From contig JADFFQ010000001.1 in the NCBI GenBank assembly GCA_022568135.1, positions 62,001 through 126,000 on the forward strand: 64,000 nucleotides of DNA, given 5' to 3'. The notes under the pieces are model-generated. The model had not been told where the DNA came from and did no database searches. It was given only the letters and a program-made list of their open reading frames with translations. The translations under genes and the position numbers were made by a program. Of the stretch, positions 35,464 through 43,828 are shown piece by piece. The DNA comes from Planctomycetota bacterium (GTDB taxonomy: Bacteria > Planctomycetota > Phycisphaerae > Phycisphaerales > SM1A02). Position 1 is the stretch's first letter. The number at the start of each line of letters is the position of its first letter.

Positions 35464-36236
35464 TCCCGACGAATGAGATTATTCAGGGTGATGTTCTTGA
35501 GTTCTTGAGGGAGCTTCCAGCCGAGTGCGCGGACCTAGTGATCGCGGACCCTCCGTACAATCTAAACAAGGACTTTGGTATCGGTGTTCGACACTCCGAC
35601 GTCGAGACATGGCTTCACTGGTCAGCACAGTGGTTAGCTGAGCTCAAGCGCATTTTGTCACCATCTGGCAATCTCTTCGTCTACTCCATCCATCACTTTG
35701 CTTGCTTCTTGCAGTGCCGGTTGTACGAGATGGACCTTATCTATCGTCGCCAGATAATCTGGCACTACGAGAATGGATGGTCCATGTACAAGAACGGCCC
35801 CGCATGCCACTATGAGCCACTGTTATGGTTTGCGAAACGAGCGGACTCGACGTTTCACGTGATCCGCGAGCCTTACAAGAGCCAGGCTCGCTTGAAACAC
35901 AAGATTACAAAGAATGGCAAGGTGTGGCAGCCGCATCCTGATGGTCGCCAAGCGGGCGATGTCTGGAGATTCCCGACGCTTGCTGGACGCAGATTCGCAG
36001 ACGAACGGACGCCGCATCCAACACAGAAGCCCCTTGACCTTTGCCGGCGCCTGGTGCGATACTTCTCGAATGAGGGTGACCTTGTTTTGGTGCCGTTCGT
36101 AGGCTCAGGGTCCGAATGCGTCGCTGCTGCTGAATTACACAGGAACTTTACGGGCGTGGAATTGAATCCCGAGTATGTGGCTATTGCCAATCAACGGCTC
36201 GCTTCAATCAAGGTAGGTGAAGTCGTTGGAGGCTGA
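35460..36236 (+). CDS. DNA methyltransferase 2 (beta class) of the same cassette
   Basis: 258 aa starting at the ATGA overlap. Catalytic motif ADPPYNLNKDF is near residue 31 and the AdoMet motif follows at the C-terminus, the beta-class order IV-TRD-I. The motif reads LVPFVGSGSECVAA where DPF is the rule, so the conserved Asp is Val. GVELNPEYVAIANQRL and HPTQKPLDLCRRLV are intact. Two methyltransferases of different class suggest an asymmetric recognition site with one enzyme per strand. The 3' end overlaps the convergent nuclease gene by 33 bp. Confidence 0.85.
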   Translation: MIPTNEIIQGDVLEFLRELPAECADLVIADPPYNLNKDFGIGVRHSDVETWLHWSAQWLAELKRILSPSGNLFVYSIHHFACFLQCRLYEMDLIYRRQIIWHYENGWSMYKNGPACHYEPLLWFAKRADSTFHVIREPYKSQARLKHKITKNGKVWQPHPDGRQAGDVWRFPTLAGRRFADERTPHPTQKPLDLCRRLVRYFSNEGDLVLVPFVGSGSECVAAAELHRNFTGVELNPEYVAIANQRLASIKVGEVVGG

Positions 36237-37475
36237 CGTGAACCCTCCACCCGACTCCCAAATCGTGACAATCCCGGACTGAGCGAGCCAAGCTATGTGC
36301 TCGTCCGACGGCTTGGCTTCGAAGCAAGCGATCTTTACTACGGCGGCTCCTCCCGCCAATGGGGTCGCGACGAAGGATTCGTAGTACAGCAACTGGGAAA
36401 GTGCGTCGCGCACGCGGTTGACTTCATCCGCCTCAGTTCCATCAAGCGTCTTGACTTCGACTAGCAGCGCGATCTCGTCATTGAGCGCAAGGCAATCGAA
36501 CGGATCCTCGAATAGTTCATAGCCTCTTGCATCGAGAAGCCGCGCCACTCTCTGCACAATCAGGTTATGTCTGCGAAGCCTATCGGCACGAACCGCGATC
36601 GCGCGATCCATCGCGGCAGGATCATGCTCCCGAGAGGTGTCCACCTCGTCGGACCGCTCTTCGGTTCCGGCTCGCCCGATGGTCTCCGAAGTCACAGTTC
36701 GAGAAGCACGACGACGACGTACTCTCGCGTCTGGCCGCTCGTCCGGCGGTCCGGCCTCGCCGCCTTCGAGCGCAGCTCCCGGGAGGTCGGCGATATAAAG
36801 GTGATTCGATACTTTGACAACATCGCCCAACTGTTCGGCGAAGCTCGGGAGAATCTTCTTCGCATTGTTCCAATTGTTCTTGGAGACGCCACCAAGAGAC
36901 AAACGGGCTGTCTCTTCGTCTTGCTGAGCAATAGAGACAATACGGTCAAGTTCTTCGTGGGAGTCATTTCGAGCTTCAAGCGCCAGCGCACACATGGCCC
37001 TTGTCACACCGGGAACTCGGGAGATCAGTCGTAGCAACACTTGATATGGATGCGATGCCTCATCGTCGCCGCCGTGGTGCCGCAGCGATCTTATGGTCCG
37101 CCGCCAGAAGCGGATTTGATCTCCAACAAGATCGTTCCCAGCAAAGTCGGCAGCGCTGTGGCCGTCCGGTGTAATGATGATTGTCCCGTCAGATTCGTCT
37201 ATGAGCCCGAGTAAACGATAGAGTTCCCGGAGGCCCCGGGCAGAAGCCCTGTGGCTTTGGTTGGAGAGAGTCTTCGCTCGCTGTTCTGCGAGGTACTCTT
37301 CGACTGGGACTGACCGAGTCGGGTGGCCGGTACCGAGTACACCGGCCCGTACGAGGGCTTCGCCGATTCTCCCATCGTCCCACTCACGCAAGCCACCGTC
37401 GACGGCTGCTCGAATGGTCGCCATCCCGACGGCAAGCTTGGGGAGGTTCGAGACTTGGTTTGGGAATCCCTTCAT
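36204..37475 (-). CDS. PD-(D/E)XK restriction endonuclease, partner of the two methyltransferases
   Basis: Start at 37475 (MKGFPNQVSNLPKLAVGMAT) is a choice; upstream codons look non-coding and no strong Shine-Dalgarno is seen. The 423-aa protein has a helical N-terminal domain (REWDDGRIGEALVRAGVLGT, ARGLRELYRLLGLIDES) and a C-terminal nuclease core at ~325-375: ARGYELFEDPFDCLALNDE then ALLVEVKTLDGTEADEVN and QLLYYESF, giving Glu/Asp, EVK and Gln in the usual PD-(D/E)XK spacing. A charged linker (residues ~255-300) separates the halves. It is convergent to and overlaps the second methyltransferase, so the three genes form a type II-like system of unknown specificity. Confidence 0.75.
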   Translation of the reverse strand: MKGFPNQVSNLPKLAVGMATIRAAVDGGLREWDDGRIGEALVRAGVLGTGHPTRSVPVEEYLAEQRAKTLSNQSHRASARGLRELYRLLGLIDESDGTIIITPDGHSAADFAGNDLVGDQIRFWRRTIRSLRHHGGDDEASHPYQVLLRLISRVPGVTRAMCALALEARNDSHEELDRIVSIAQQDEETARLSLGGVSKNNWNNAKKILPSFAEQLGDVVKVSNHLYIADLPGAALEGGEAGPPDERPDARVRRRRASRTVTSETIGRAGTEERSDEVDTSREHDPAAMDRAIAVRADRLRRHNLIVQRVARLLDARGYELFEDPFDCLALNDEIALLVEVKTLDGTEADEVNRVRDALSQLLYYESFVATPLAGGAAVVKIACFEAKPSDEHIAWLAQSGIVTIWESGGGFTSASNDFTYLD

Positions 37476-37596
37476 CGTCGTGCACCGCGAGTTGATTGCT
37501 AATCGACGATACCAGGGCGGTAAGGTTCGGACCACTAACCTACTCGAATCTGATCGGGGACAAGACCTGGTAGAATGATGTGGATAGGAGTCGCCC

Positions 37597-37956
37597 ATGC
37601 CACACTTCCAGCTCATTGATGCCGATTTGACATGCATAGACACCGACTTTGATGTGATTGCAACTGGTCATCTAGAAGGCCAAAGTGTGCTTGTCGTTCA
37701 TACCGGTTCGACTGCCCGGGGAGATGGACTAAGGGATGCACGGATGCTGGAATGGGGCGTCGTCGAGAGATGCGGAAAGAGACTCAAGTTCCTTCTCGAT
37801 TTCCCGTTCAAGAGTTCTGCCAGCGCTGCATCATTCGTTCTCGGTGGCCGACAACCGGCCGGAATCGACTCTTGGAAGGACTCGTCAGCACAGACACTTC
37901 GCCAGTTGCACATTGCAAACGGCCTAGGGTGGCTGGTTGGTGAGTCAAAGGGTTAA
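37597..37956 (+). CDS. DUF4357-like small protein
   Basis: 119 aa. The C-terminal part SSASAASFVLGGRQPAG followed by IDSWKD and TLRQL matches the DUF4357 pattern (SPSAAA.FVLG....G...WK), a small domain often appended to GIY-YIG nucleases or found near restriction-modification genes. Start ATG at 37597 with GGAG upstream. A helper role in the neighbouring restriction cassette is inference; it is divergent from the nuclease gene. Confidence 0.6.
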   Translation: MPHFQLIDADLTCIDTDFDVIATGHLEGQSVLVVHTGSTARGDGLRDARMLEWGVVERCGKRLKFLLDFPFKSSASAASFVLGGRQPAGIDSWKDSSAQTLRQLHIANGLGWLVGESKG

Positions 37957-38156
37957 TCACCCTAGTCTGTCTGGGGTGAGGACGGACACTTGAGCTGCGG
38001 ATGTCGGTCTGCAACCAGATGATTCAGTGTTAGCTGAGGCCGTGTTGTTCCAAATCTCAGCCTAATCGCAACTCAGGCATGTGCAAGCGATTGCACGGTC
38101 TGTGGACTTCGTTTGATCGGTCGGTTGTAGGGCTTCTGGCACGGTAGAGTTGTGGG

Positions 38157-38272
38157 ATGTTCAGCATTCCTTTGCAAATGATGCTCGTGGCGGTGGCCAG
38201 CTGGGTGAACCGGGAGCAGTTGGTGATCATTGACTACCTGCCGGAGGAGAAACAAGCCGGCCCCCAGGGGAG
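38157..38272 (+). pseudogene. N-terminal remnant of an integrase-type transposase
   Basis: MFSIPLQMMLVAVASWVNRE then QLVIIDYLPEEK matches the conserved start of integrase-core transposases (W.N..QQ.VIEYLKEEN.VLREQLG) common in planctomycetes. The match breaks after EEK, about 20 bases before the repeat-bounded block at 38292. The preceding 200 bases with TGTCTGGGGTGAGGACGG probably hold the left end of that element. Confidence 0.55.
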
Positions 38273-38291
38273 CGCTCAACCTGCCGACTGT

Positions 38292-38477
38292 CGTATGGGT
38301 CCAATATTCAGCCCAACTGCAAATCGCACTGTGTCAAGAGCTTGGATTTGCTGGCGACGGGTCGTTTGTGGCCCGAATCTGGCACGCATGCGATGGGCTG
38401 CGGAGATGAAGTTCACACCAGCTTCAAGCTCTTGACGCATCACGACTTCGGCTTGGGCTGACTTTTGGACCCATACG
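38292..38477. mobile_element. MITE-like block bounded by inverted CGTATGGGTCCAA repeats
   Basis: The left end CGTATGGGTCCAATATTCAG and the right end, read in reverse, CGTATGGGTCCAAAAGTCAG are inverted repeats that remain similar for about 30 bases (CCCAA follows both). The 186-bp block has no complete gene. The same end sequence occurs at 26868, about 33610 (inverted) and 39095. Confidence 0.5.
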
Positions 38478-38544
38478 GGGTTGCTCTCAGAGCGGCACTC
38501 CCGAGAGCAACCCTCTTCGTAACGTTGGCTGTTTGCCGTGATCA

Positions 38545-38727
38545 TCACGGGTGCTCGCTGAGCCCATCCTCTGAGCGCAGCTCCTGCCGCCACCGCTGCG
38601 TCTTCTCCGGCTGGCCCCAGAGCTCGTACGGCCGGGTCAGGTGATCTCCGGCCTCGGCAAGCCGATCGGGCGCGGAGTCCGGGTTGTTCTTGAGCCGCAC
38701 ATCGCCCTGCCGCAGCCGTCGCGGGAT
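38545..38727 (-). pseudogene. C-terminal TPR remnant
   Basis: Minus-strand reading gives RLAEAGDHLTRPYELWGQPE followed by KTQRWRQEL and a stop shortly after. This resembles the end of TPR-containing planctomycete serine/threonine kinases (LYEAWGKPEKAAEWR). Only about 60 codons remain and there is no start. Confidence 0.45.
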
Positions 38728-39098
38728 TCACTGCCGGCGGAAGACGATCCCGTCCTTGAGCCGCCCGTCCAGATCCTCCTGTGATAGAACGGAGAGCGCG
38801 TCGTCGTCCACGGGGATGAACCCGTAGCCGCGCAGCTCGCTGAGCATGGAATCCGCGTCGCCGTGCGGCCCGAAGATGACAAGGCGTCCCTCGGGCTTGA
38901 GGGCTCGCGTCAGGCTCTCGTAGAAACGCAGGCGGGCAGCACGCTCGATGTGGCTCGCCACGTCGTGCAGCATCGCGACGTCGAGGCTCGCCGCGGGCAG
39001 GGCGACGTCGTCGGGAACCGAGAGGACCGGCACGACGTTGGGCACCGACCGGCGATGCAGCCGACGGATGTGTCGCTCCTGGATCTCGACCGCGTATG
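38728..39098 (-). pseudogene. 5'-truncated class I SAM methyltransferase
   Basis: The fragment covers the second half of a Rossmann methyltransferase: YAVEIQERHIRRLHRRSVPN (acidic loop after motif I), then AALPAASLDVAMLHDVASHI and TRALKPEGRLVIFGPHGDAD. The GxGxG motif I is missing because the gene is cut exactly at the CGTATGGGTCCAA element at 39093-39105. Similarity is to UbiE/COQ5-like enzymes acting on unknown substrates. Confidence 0.6.
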
Positions 39099-39108
39099 GG
39101 TCCAAAAC

Positions 39109-39345
39109 TCAGACCAACCGGAAGTGACGCTTAATCAGCCGGTTGGAGGCAGTGGAGGTGGCCTTCTCATCGGCTGCGTCCGGCATCCATTGGGGGTAAC
39201 CGAGTCGCCGATCATGACCTGGCTCGTCGGCGTCGCTGCGGGGTGGAATGGTCAGGTCGGGGCTCCAGGTTCAGGCATGGACTCGTGGCGCGAAGCTCGC
39301 TGGCAGTGCAGCTGCATTGGCCGTCGGGTCCAGGTGGGCACCGCA
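39109..39345 (-). pseudogene. Decayed C-terminal coding fragment, copy B
   Basis: Counterpart of 26883-27131: minus-strand reading contains TWSPDLTIPPRSDADEPGHD, YPQWMPDAADEKATSTAS and the same final stop next to GGGTCCAAAACTCAG. A TGA interrupts the frame at the codon that is TGG in copy A. Nucleotide similarity covers about 250 bp. Confidence 0.45.
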
Positions 39346-39396
39346 GGGCCGCGAAAGCAGTCTCGATTCTTTGTTCCAATATTTTGACGGTACAGG

Positions 39397-40167
39397 GTGG
39401 GCCAGCATAATGTCCGGCGGTCGGAGGCCCCCTCGCGACTGCTGGACTTCCTGAAGCCCCCGAATTCATCTGAGCTACTCGGTGGGAAGTTGATCGAGCA
39501 AGAGGACCAGAATGAGAGCCGCGCGCTGGCAGTGGCCCAGCAGTTGACGGCTATCGCCATGGACCTTCGGAATCGGGCGAGAATGGGCTTAAAGCCAGAG
39601 GGCGGCGGCTTCTTGATGAGCCCTAGTCAGGAGCGCCGCATCCGAGAAGAGATCGACGCGCGCTCGTCGGAGATGCTTGGGTGCGTCGATGTGCTCGAGC
39701 AGCACCTGCTAAGCAGGGAGATCTACTTGAAGGTGCGCGAGCTCCGTCGACACATCGACAGGCGCGAAGATTGCCCTGACGCACTTCCCTGGATCGGCCA
39801 GTTCCAGACGCTGAGCGATGAGCTGGATGCCCTGCTGACGGCCGGCATTGCATTCGGGACGGCGGAAGGAGCCAGGCACGATCCGATGCCCGTCGGGAGA
39901 GCGACGGGCCCGATTCACGACGACTCCATGATGTCCCCCGCCAAGCTTGCTCTGGCGTTCGGCGTTCCCGCAGAGGCACTCCGAGGGCGCCTCAAACGAT
40001 GGCGAGTCAAGAACCCTGACGCTGACGGCTGGATCGAGATCACCAAACGGGCACCGCGCGAGCCGCAGTACCTCTACCGAGTCGGTGCTGTCCTCGTGGT
40101 AATCGAGGACCTCCAGAAGAAGGCGCCCAGCGAAACGTCCAGCGAACATCCGCCGAAAGGACAGTGA
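39397..40167 (+). CDS. Hypothetical protein with a C-terminal helix-turn-helix-like region
   Basis: 256 aa from a GTG start (39397); an ATG about 54 codons in is an alternative. The middle is helical (RREDCPDALPWIGQFQTLSD). The C-terminus SPAKLALAFGVPAEALRGRL and RWRVKNPDADGWIEITKR looks like a winged-helix module that reads a DNA or RNA target. It lies in the island just left of recombinase module 2 and has no counterpart beside module 1. Function unknown. Confidence 0.45.
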   Translation: MGQHNVRRSEAPSRLLDFLKPPNSSELLGGKLIEQEDQNESRALAVAQQLTAIAMDLRNRARMGLKPEGGGFLMSPSQERRIREEIDARSSEMLGCVDVLEQHLLSREIYLKVRELRRHIDRREDCPDALPWIGQFQTLSDELDALLTAGIAFGTAEGARHDPMPVGRATGPIHDDSMMSPAKLALAFGVPAEALRGRLKRWRVKNPDADGWIEITKRAPREPQYLYRVGAVLVVIEDLQKKAPSETSSEHPPKGQ

Positions 40168-40583
40168 GCACGTCATTCGCCTCCCTGTTGACCGGGCCCG
40201 CGACCAGCGAGCGGCTACCGACAAACCAGGGACCCTCCTCCTCACCTGCTTGGCAGATGAAGCTTTGGGATATCTGCGCCTGCGATGGGCAGGTCGTGGT
40301 GGCCAGGAACTGCCCACGTGGCGGCCGCCGATATTGGGTGTCATTGACGGCCGTTTCAAGAAGGCCACTCGTGTAGAGGTCCTGGGGGAGGCGACGCGGC
40401 CGTAACACCTTGACACACCAATGGTTACGACTCGACACCCTCTGGCCTATGACAAAACGGCCACTTCCATGTATAGGGGTCCTAGGTGTATAGTGCCGGG
40501 AGTGAAAATCCGGCGCGGAATTTCTCGTCGTGACCCTAAGGGCTTGGGGTCGTTGACTTTCGAGATTGATATGGTGCATAACG

Positions 40584-40605
40584 GCCTCCGCTGCACCGCG
40601 GAGGC
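40584..40605 (-). terminator. Conserved hairpin downstream of recombinase 2
   Basis: Arms GCCTCCGC/GCGGAGGC with a 6-base loop. It is the positional equivalent of 27676-27701, with changed but still paired bases. Confidence 0.5.
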
Positions 40606-40691
40606 TGATCCGCTAGCGCGGGCGTTGTGAAGCCGGACCTGACGAGTCCGCCTCAGCGGACGAGGAAGGTCCGGGTCATCGATGTCGTCTA

Positions 40692-42665
40692 TTACTTGCG
40701 ACCGCTTTCGCCACTCCTGCCCGGCGGCCTGCCGCGTCGCACCTCCGGCAGCTTCACGGCCACCGTCTCCGTCGCCGCGCCCACCGGCCCGCCCACGCTC
40801 GTGGGCAGCACACGCACCTCGATCTTCGCCTCGTGCTCCTCGCGATCGATCACGATCTGGTCAACGCACCGTCGCACCGCGGCCTGCCGTTGGTCGAGTG
40901 GTCCTTCGCGCAGCGACGGCTCAAGGCAGGCGACGAACCGTGCCGTCTCTGCCGCGAGATCATGAACCTCCGCCTCCGTCAGCGCCAGGCGCTCCAGCGA
41001 CTCGATTTGGGTCTCCAGTCGCTCGCGCTCCTTGTTCAGTTCTTCGAGACGCTGATCGACCAGCTGACGGTTCGTCGCCGTGATGTTGTCAAGCAGGTTG
41101 CGGGAGGTTTTGTCAATGCGCTTGAGGCGCGATTCCAGTTTCTTCTGCTGCTTTACGATTTGGTCGCGGTCCTCGCTGATGTGGATGCCCACCGCCTCGG
41201 CGATCCGTTTCCTCGCGCCCTTGCCTGCGAAGCGAGCGTAGAAGTCCACCAGGGTCTTGATCACCGCGTCCTCGAGCGCGTCCTTGGGCACAGCGCCGAG
41301 TGTGCACATGCTCCGTCCGTGGCGAATGTAACCGCCGCAGGCGTAGTGGAAGGTCCGCTTGCGTGATCCGTTTTCGCCGTGATTGTTGCCGTAACGCGTG
41401 TAGCCCTCGTAACGACTCCCGCAGTTCGAGCAGACGCCAAGTCCCGAGAGCAGGAACTTTGCCCGCGGGCCGGTCCAGCCGCCGATCCGTTCGCCTGCCG
41501 GCGCGCCGGTCCGGGGGTTGATCCCGCGCTGCTGCTTGGATGAAGGTTGCTTCTGGAGGCGTTGCTTGGCCGACTCCCAGATGCGCCGGCTCACGGTTGC
41601 CGGGTGGGCGTTCTCGACGACGAGCCAATCCGACTCGTTGTTCTGTTCGAGGCGCCGGCCATGGACCCCCTTTCGCTCGACCGCCCGTCCATCGACGATG
41701 CGGTAGAACCGCGCATCGGTCCGCCGGTTCCAGGCCATGTCGCCTCTGTAGGCGGGGTTGATCAGGATTCCACGGACCGAGGTCAGCGACCACTTTCCGC
41801 TGTAGTGCGCTGCCCATTCGGGGCCTCTGGGCGGTGGCACGCCGTCTCGGTTCAGGGCGTCGGCCACGGCCTTGAAGCCGCGTCGCTCCTGGACGTACAT
41901 CGTGAAGATCCGCCGGATCGTTTCCACCCGGCTCTTTACGCTGGGGGTCAGCTTGCACCGGTCCTTGCGGGAGACGCTGATCGACTCACCGCGTTCGAGC
42001 GTGCGGATCAGCTTCCCCTTCTGATCCAACATCTGCTTGGTGCCGTCGCGCATGTAGCGGAGGATGAACAGGAACTGGCTCGACTGGCTCTCATAGCCCA
42101 GGTCGTAGCCGTAGGGCGGGGCGCCACCCATCCACCAGCCTTCACCGTTGCCTGCGGCATCACCGTTGGTCGCCTTGCTGACCAACCCGCGAATGACCAC
42201 CTTGAAAAGGTCCTTGCTCTCCTCTCTGGCCTGCCATTGCTTGACGGGGCGAATCAGATCGTCGGTTCCATCGCCGGTGAAGTTCTCGCTGACGTAGCGG
42301 ACCTCGACGCCGTGGGTGCGAAGGACGTGGCGGTAGTAGCCCGCCTCGTCGTTGTCGATTCTGCCGAAGCGCTTCACGTCGTAGACCACGATCATGCCGA
42401 AGTCGCAGGCGGGGCGCTTGGCGTCGGCCATCATCGCCTGGAACGCCCGTCGGCCGACGGTGCTGGTGCCGCTGATCGCATCGTCCACGTAGTAGCGCAA
42501 CAGCCGCAGGCCGTGCTCATCGGCGTACTTCTCAATCGCACGCTTCTGGTCCGGGATGGACTGCTCCTGGCGATCGGTAGACCGCCGCACGTAGCCGATG
42601 GCTCGCGTGGCCCTGGTTCGCGCCTTGCCGCCGCGCGGGGCGTTGATGGTGTCGGCTCTGGCCAT
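40692..42665 (-). CDS. Large serine recombinase 2
   Basis: 657 aa with an AAGGAGG Shine-Dalgarno before the start at 42665. Domain order is as in copy 1: resolvase (GYVRRSTDRQEQSIPDQKR, DDAISGTSTVGRRAFQ), recombinase domain, zinc ribbon (CSNCGSRYEGYTRYG, YACGGYIRHGRSMCTLG), coiled coil and basic tail. Differences from copy 1 are scattered and mostly conservative (for example RIDNDEAG versus RVDNDEAG), and no frame is broken, so both copies appear under selection or recently diverged. Confidence 0.93.
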   Translation of the reverse strand: MARADTINAPRGGKARTRATRAIGYVRRSTDRQEQSIPDQKRAIEKYADEHGLRLLRYYVDDAISGTSTVGRRAFQAMMADAKRPACDFGMIVVYDVKRFGRIDNDEAGYYRHVLRTHGVEVRYVSENFTGDGTDDLIRPVKQWQAREESKDLFKVVIRGLVSKATNGDAAGNGEGWWMGGAPPYGYDLGYESQSSQFLFILRYMRDGTKQMLDQKGKLIRTLERGESISVSRKDRCKLTPSVKSRVETIRRIFTMYVQERRGFKAVADALNRDGVPPPRGPEWAAHYSGKWSLTSVRGILINPAYRGDMAWNRRTDARFYRIVDGRAVERKGVHGRRLEQNNESDWLVVENAHPATVSRRIWESAKQRLQKQPSSKQQRGINPRTGAPAGERIGGWTGPRAKFLLSGLGVCSNCGSRYEGYTRYGNNHGENGSRKRTFHYACGGYIRHGRSMCTLGAVPKDALEDAVIKTLVDFYARFAGKGARKRIAEAVGIHISEDRDQIVKQQKKLESRLKRIDKTSRNLLDNITATNRQLVDQRLEELNKERERLETQIESLERLALTEAEVHDLAAETARFVACLEPSLREGPLDQRQAAVRRCVDQIVIDREEHEAKIEVRVLPTSVGGPVGAATETVAVKLPEVRRGRPPGRSGESGRK

Positions 42666-42970
42666 TCCTGGACCTCCTTCCGTCGCCCTGCGCGACGTGT
42701 CGTCCGCCCAAGGGGGGTAGGGGTCATGGGGGCATAGGGTGGACCCAACATCAAGGCAATTGTGGGCGAATCCGGCGAGATCTGGCCAGAATCTGGCCAT
42801 CCGGGCCCAGAATCGGCCAATGCGGCCAACCTGGGCCCGGATGCCGATTCCTCGTCGTCGGGCCTTGCTGTCGGGGCCGCGTCGCGCATCATGCCAGCGG
42901 GTTCGAGCGAGCAGGTCGCCGCGATGAAGCGCCCTGCAATGGCCGCCTTGGGCGTTGGAGAATTCCAGTG
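42666..42970. promoter_or_regulatory. Divergent control or att-like region, copy 2
   Basis: Nearly the same as 29686-29990, including the overlapping TCTGGCCAGA/ATCTGGCCAT/GGGCCCAGA/ATCGGCCAAT strings at about 42783-42830. The strong conservation of a non-coding block between copies supports a functional role. Confidence 0.45.
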
Positions 42971-43468
42971 ATGTCAGATGCACAGCAATCTACGGACTCG
43001 TCGGCTGGACCCTCGACAACCGGGCGTCTCAGCGCCGGCCGTCGAAGCATTCGTGTTCCGGTCCGAGTGATGCTCGACGTGCAGGATGAATTGAACGACT
43101 TGGCGGCGGCGCTCGGTTGTCTGATGGAGATACGGTCGGTTCTTCGGGTGATGGGCGAGGTCGTTGAGCCGGCAGAGGCCTCGGTCGGCAAGCCCAGCGC
43201 GGATCGAATCGGAACTGCTGCTGCGGAGCTCTTCGAAGGATCGCTCGACGAGTACCTGACCGACGCGGCATGGACGGTGCACCGCCAGACAGACGCGGAA
43301 GTTCTCGTCGATCTGGCCAGCGCCCCGGACACGATCACGACCTGCGTGCAATTGCGGCTGTACCGGCTCCACGCGCTGCTGAGGATGGCCTGCACATCTC
43401 AGAAACGAGGTGCTCCCGCCCATCGCAGGAGCTTGAGGCCCGTTTCCGCAAGATGGCGTGTGCCCTAA
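42971..43468 (+). CDS. Small protein paired with serine recombinase, copy 2
   Basis: 165 aa, homologous to 29991-30428 for its first ~145 residues (MSDAQQSTDSSAGPS... LRLYRLHALLRMACTSQK). After that point the module boundary is crossed and about 20 unrelated, Arg-rich residues are appended before the stop, whereas copy 1 stops at once. The change of C-terminus marks the edge of the duplicated unit. Confidence 0.6.
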   Translation: MSDAQQSTDSSAGPSTTGRLSAGRRSIRVPVRVMLDVQDELNDLAAALGCLMEIRSVLRVMGEVVEPAEASVGKPSADRIGTAAAELFEGSLDEYLTDAAWTVHRQTDAEVLVDLASAPDTITTCVQLRLYRLHALLRMACTSQKRGAPAHRRSLRPVSARWRVP

Positions 43469-43689
43469 GGCGGTTTTACGCCTTGGGGCGCCGGTCTCGA
43501 AACTGGCGCCGCCCCAAGATTCTCAAACACTTACGACGACGCGCACGTGCCAGCGTGCGGCACCACGAGGATGTAGTCTCATTTGAGCACATCATGTCCG
43601 ATCTGGCCGACCTCGGCGCCCAGCTCGACGGGGCTCGGGCCAAATCGCTTCAGTTGCTGGAGGAGTGCATGCGATGTCGCCAGGGATGA
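43453..43689 (+). CDS. Small hypothetical ORF
   Basis: 78 aa starting MACALRRFYALGRRSRN with a basic N-terminal half and a helical acidic second half (FEHIMSDLADLGAQLDGARA). It overlaps the end of the previous gene by 16 bp in another frame. No family recognised; may not be real. Confidence 0.3.
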   Translation: MACALRRFYALGRRSRNWRRPKILKHLRRRARASVRHHEDVVSFEHIMSDLADLGAQLDGARAKSLQLLEECMRCRQG

Positions 43690-43828
43690 TGCCAACATCC
43701 GGGCAGACTAAGAGCACTGATCGCGCCGTCGACTAAACGGAAGTCTGTGTACAATCAGCAGTACTGAGTTTTCGCCAGGGACAGGAGTGCCTTGTAGAAA
43801 AGCTCGGCGTTGAGCCGACGTAGAGTGT

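Larger units (their letters stand above)
40403..43405. mobile_element. Serine-recombinase module, copy 2
   Basis: Matches module 1 from TAAC at 40403 to ACATCTCAGAAA at about 43405. It contains an extra ~120 bp in the 3' tail relative to module 1 (around 40465-40545). Both modules are in the same orientation about 12.9 kb apart. The sequence 40168-40402 before it shows no gene I can support. Confidence 0.7.

Noticed and set aside
38276-38731. 151-codon minus-strand ORF across the MITE-like block
   Set aside because: Runs through two unrelated fragments in a frame different from the TPR remnant; product is Ala/Arg-rich without a domain.
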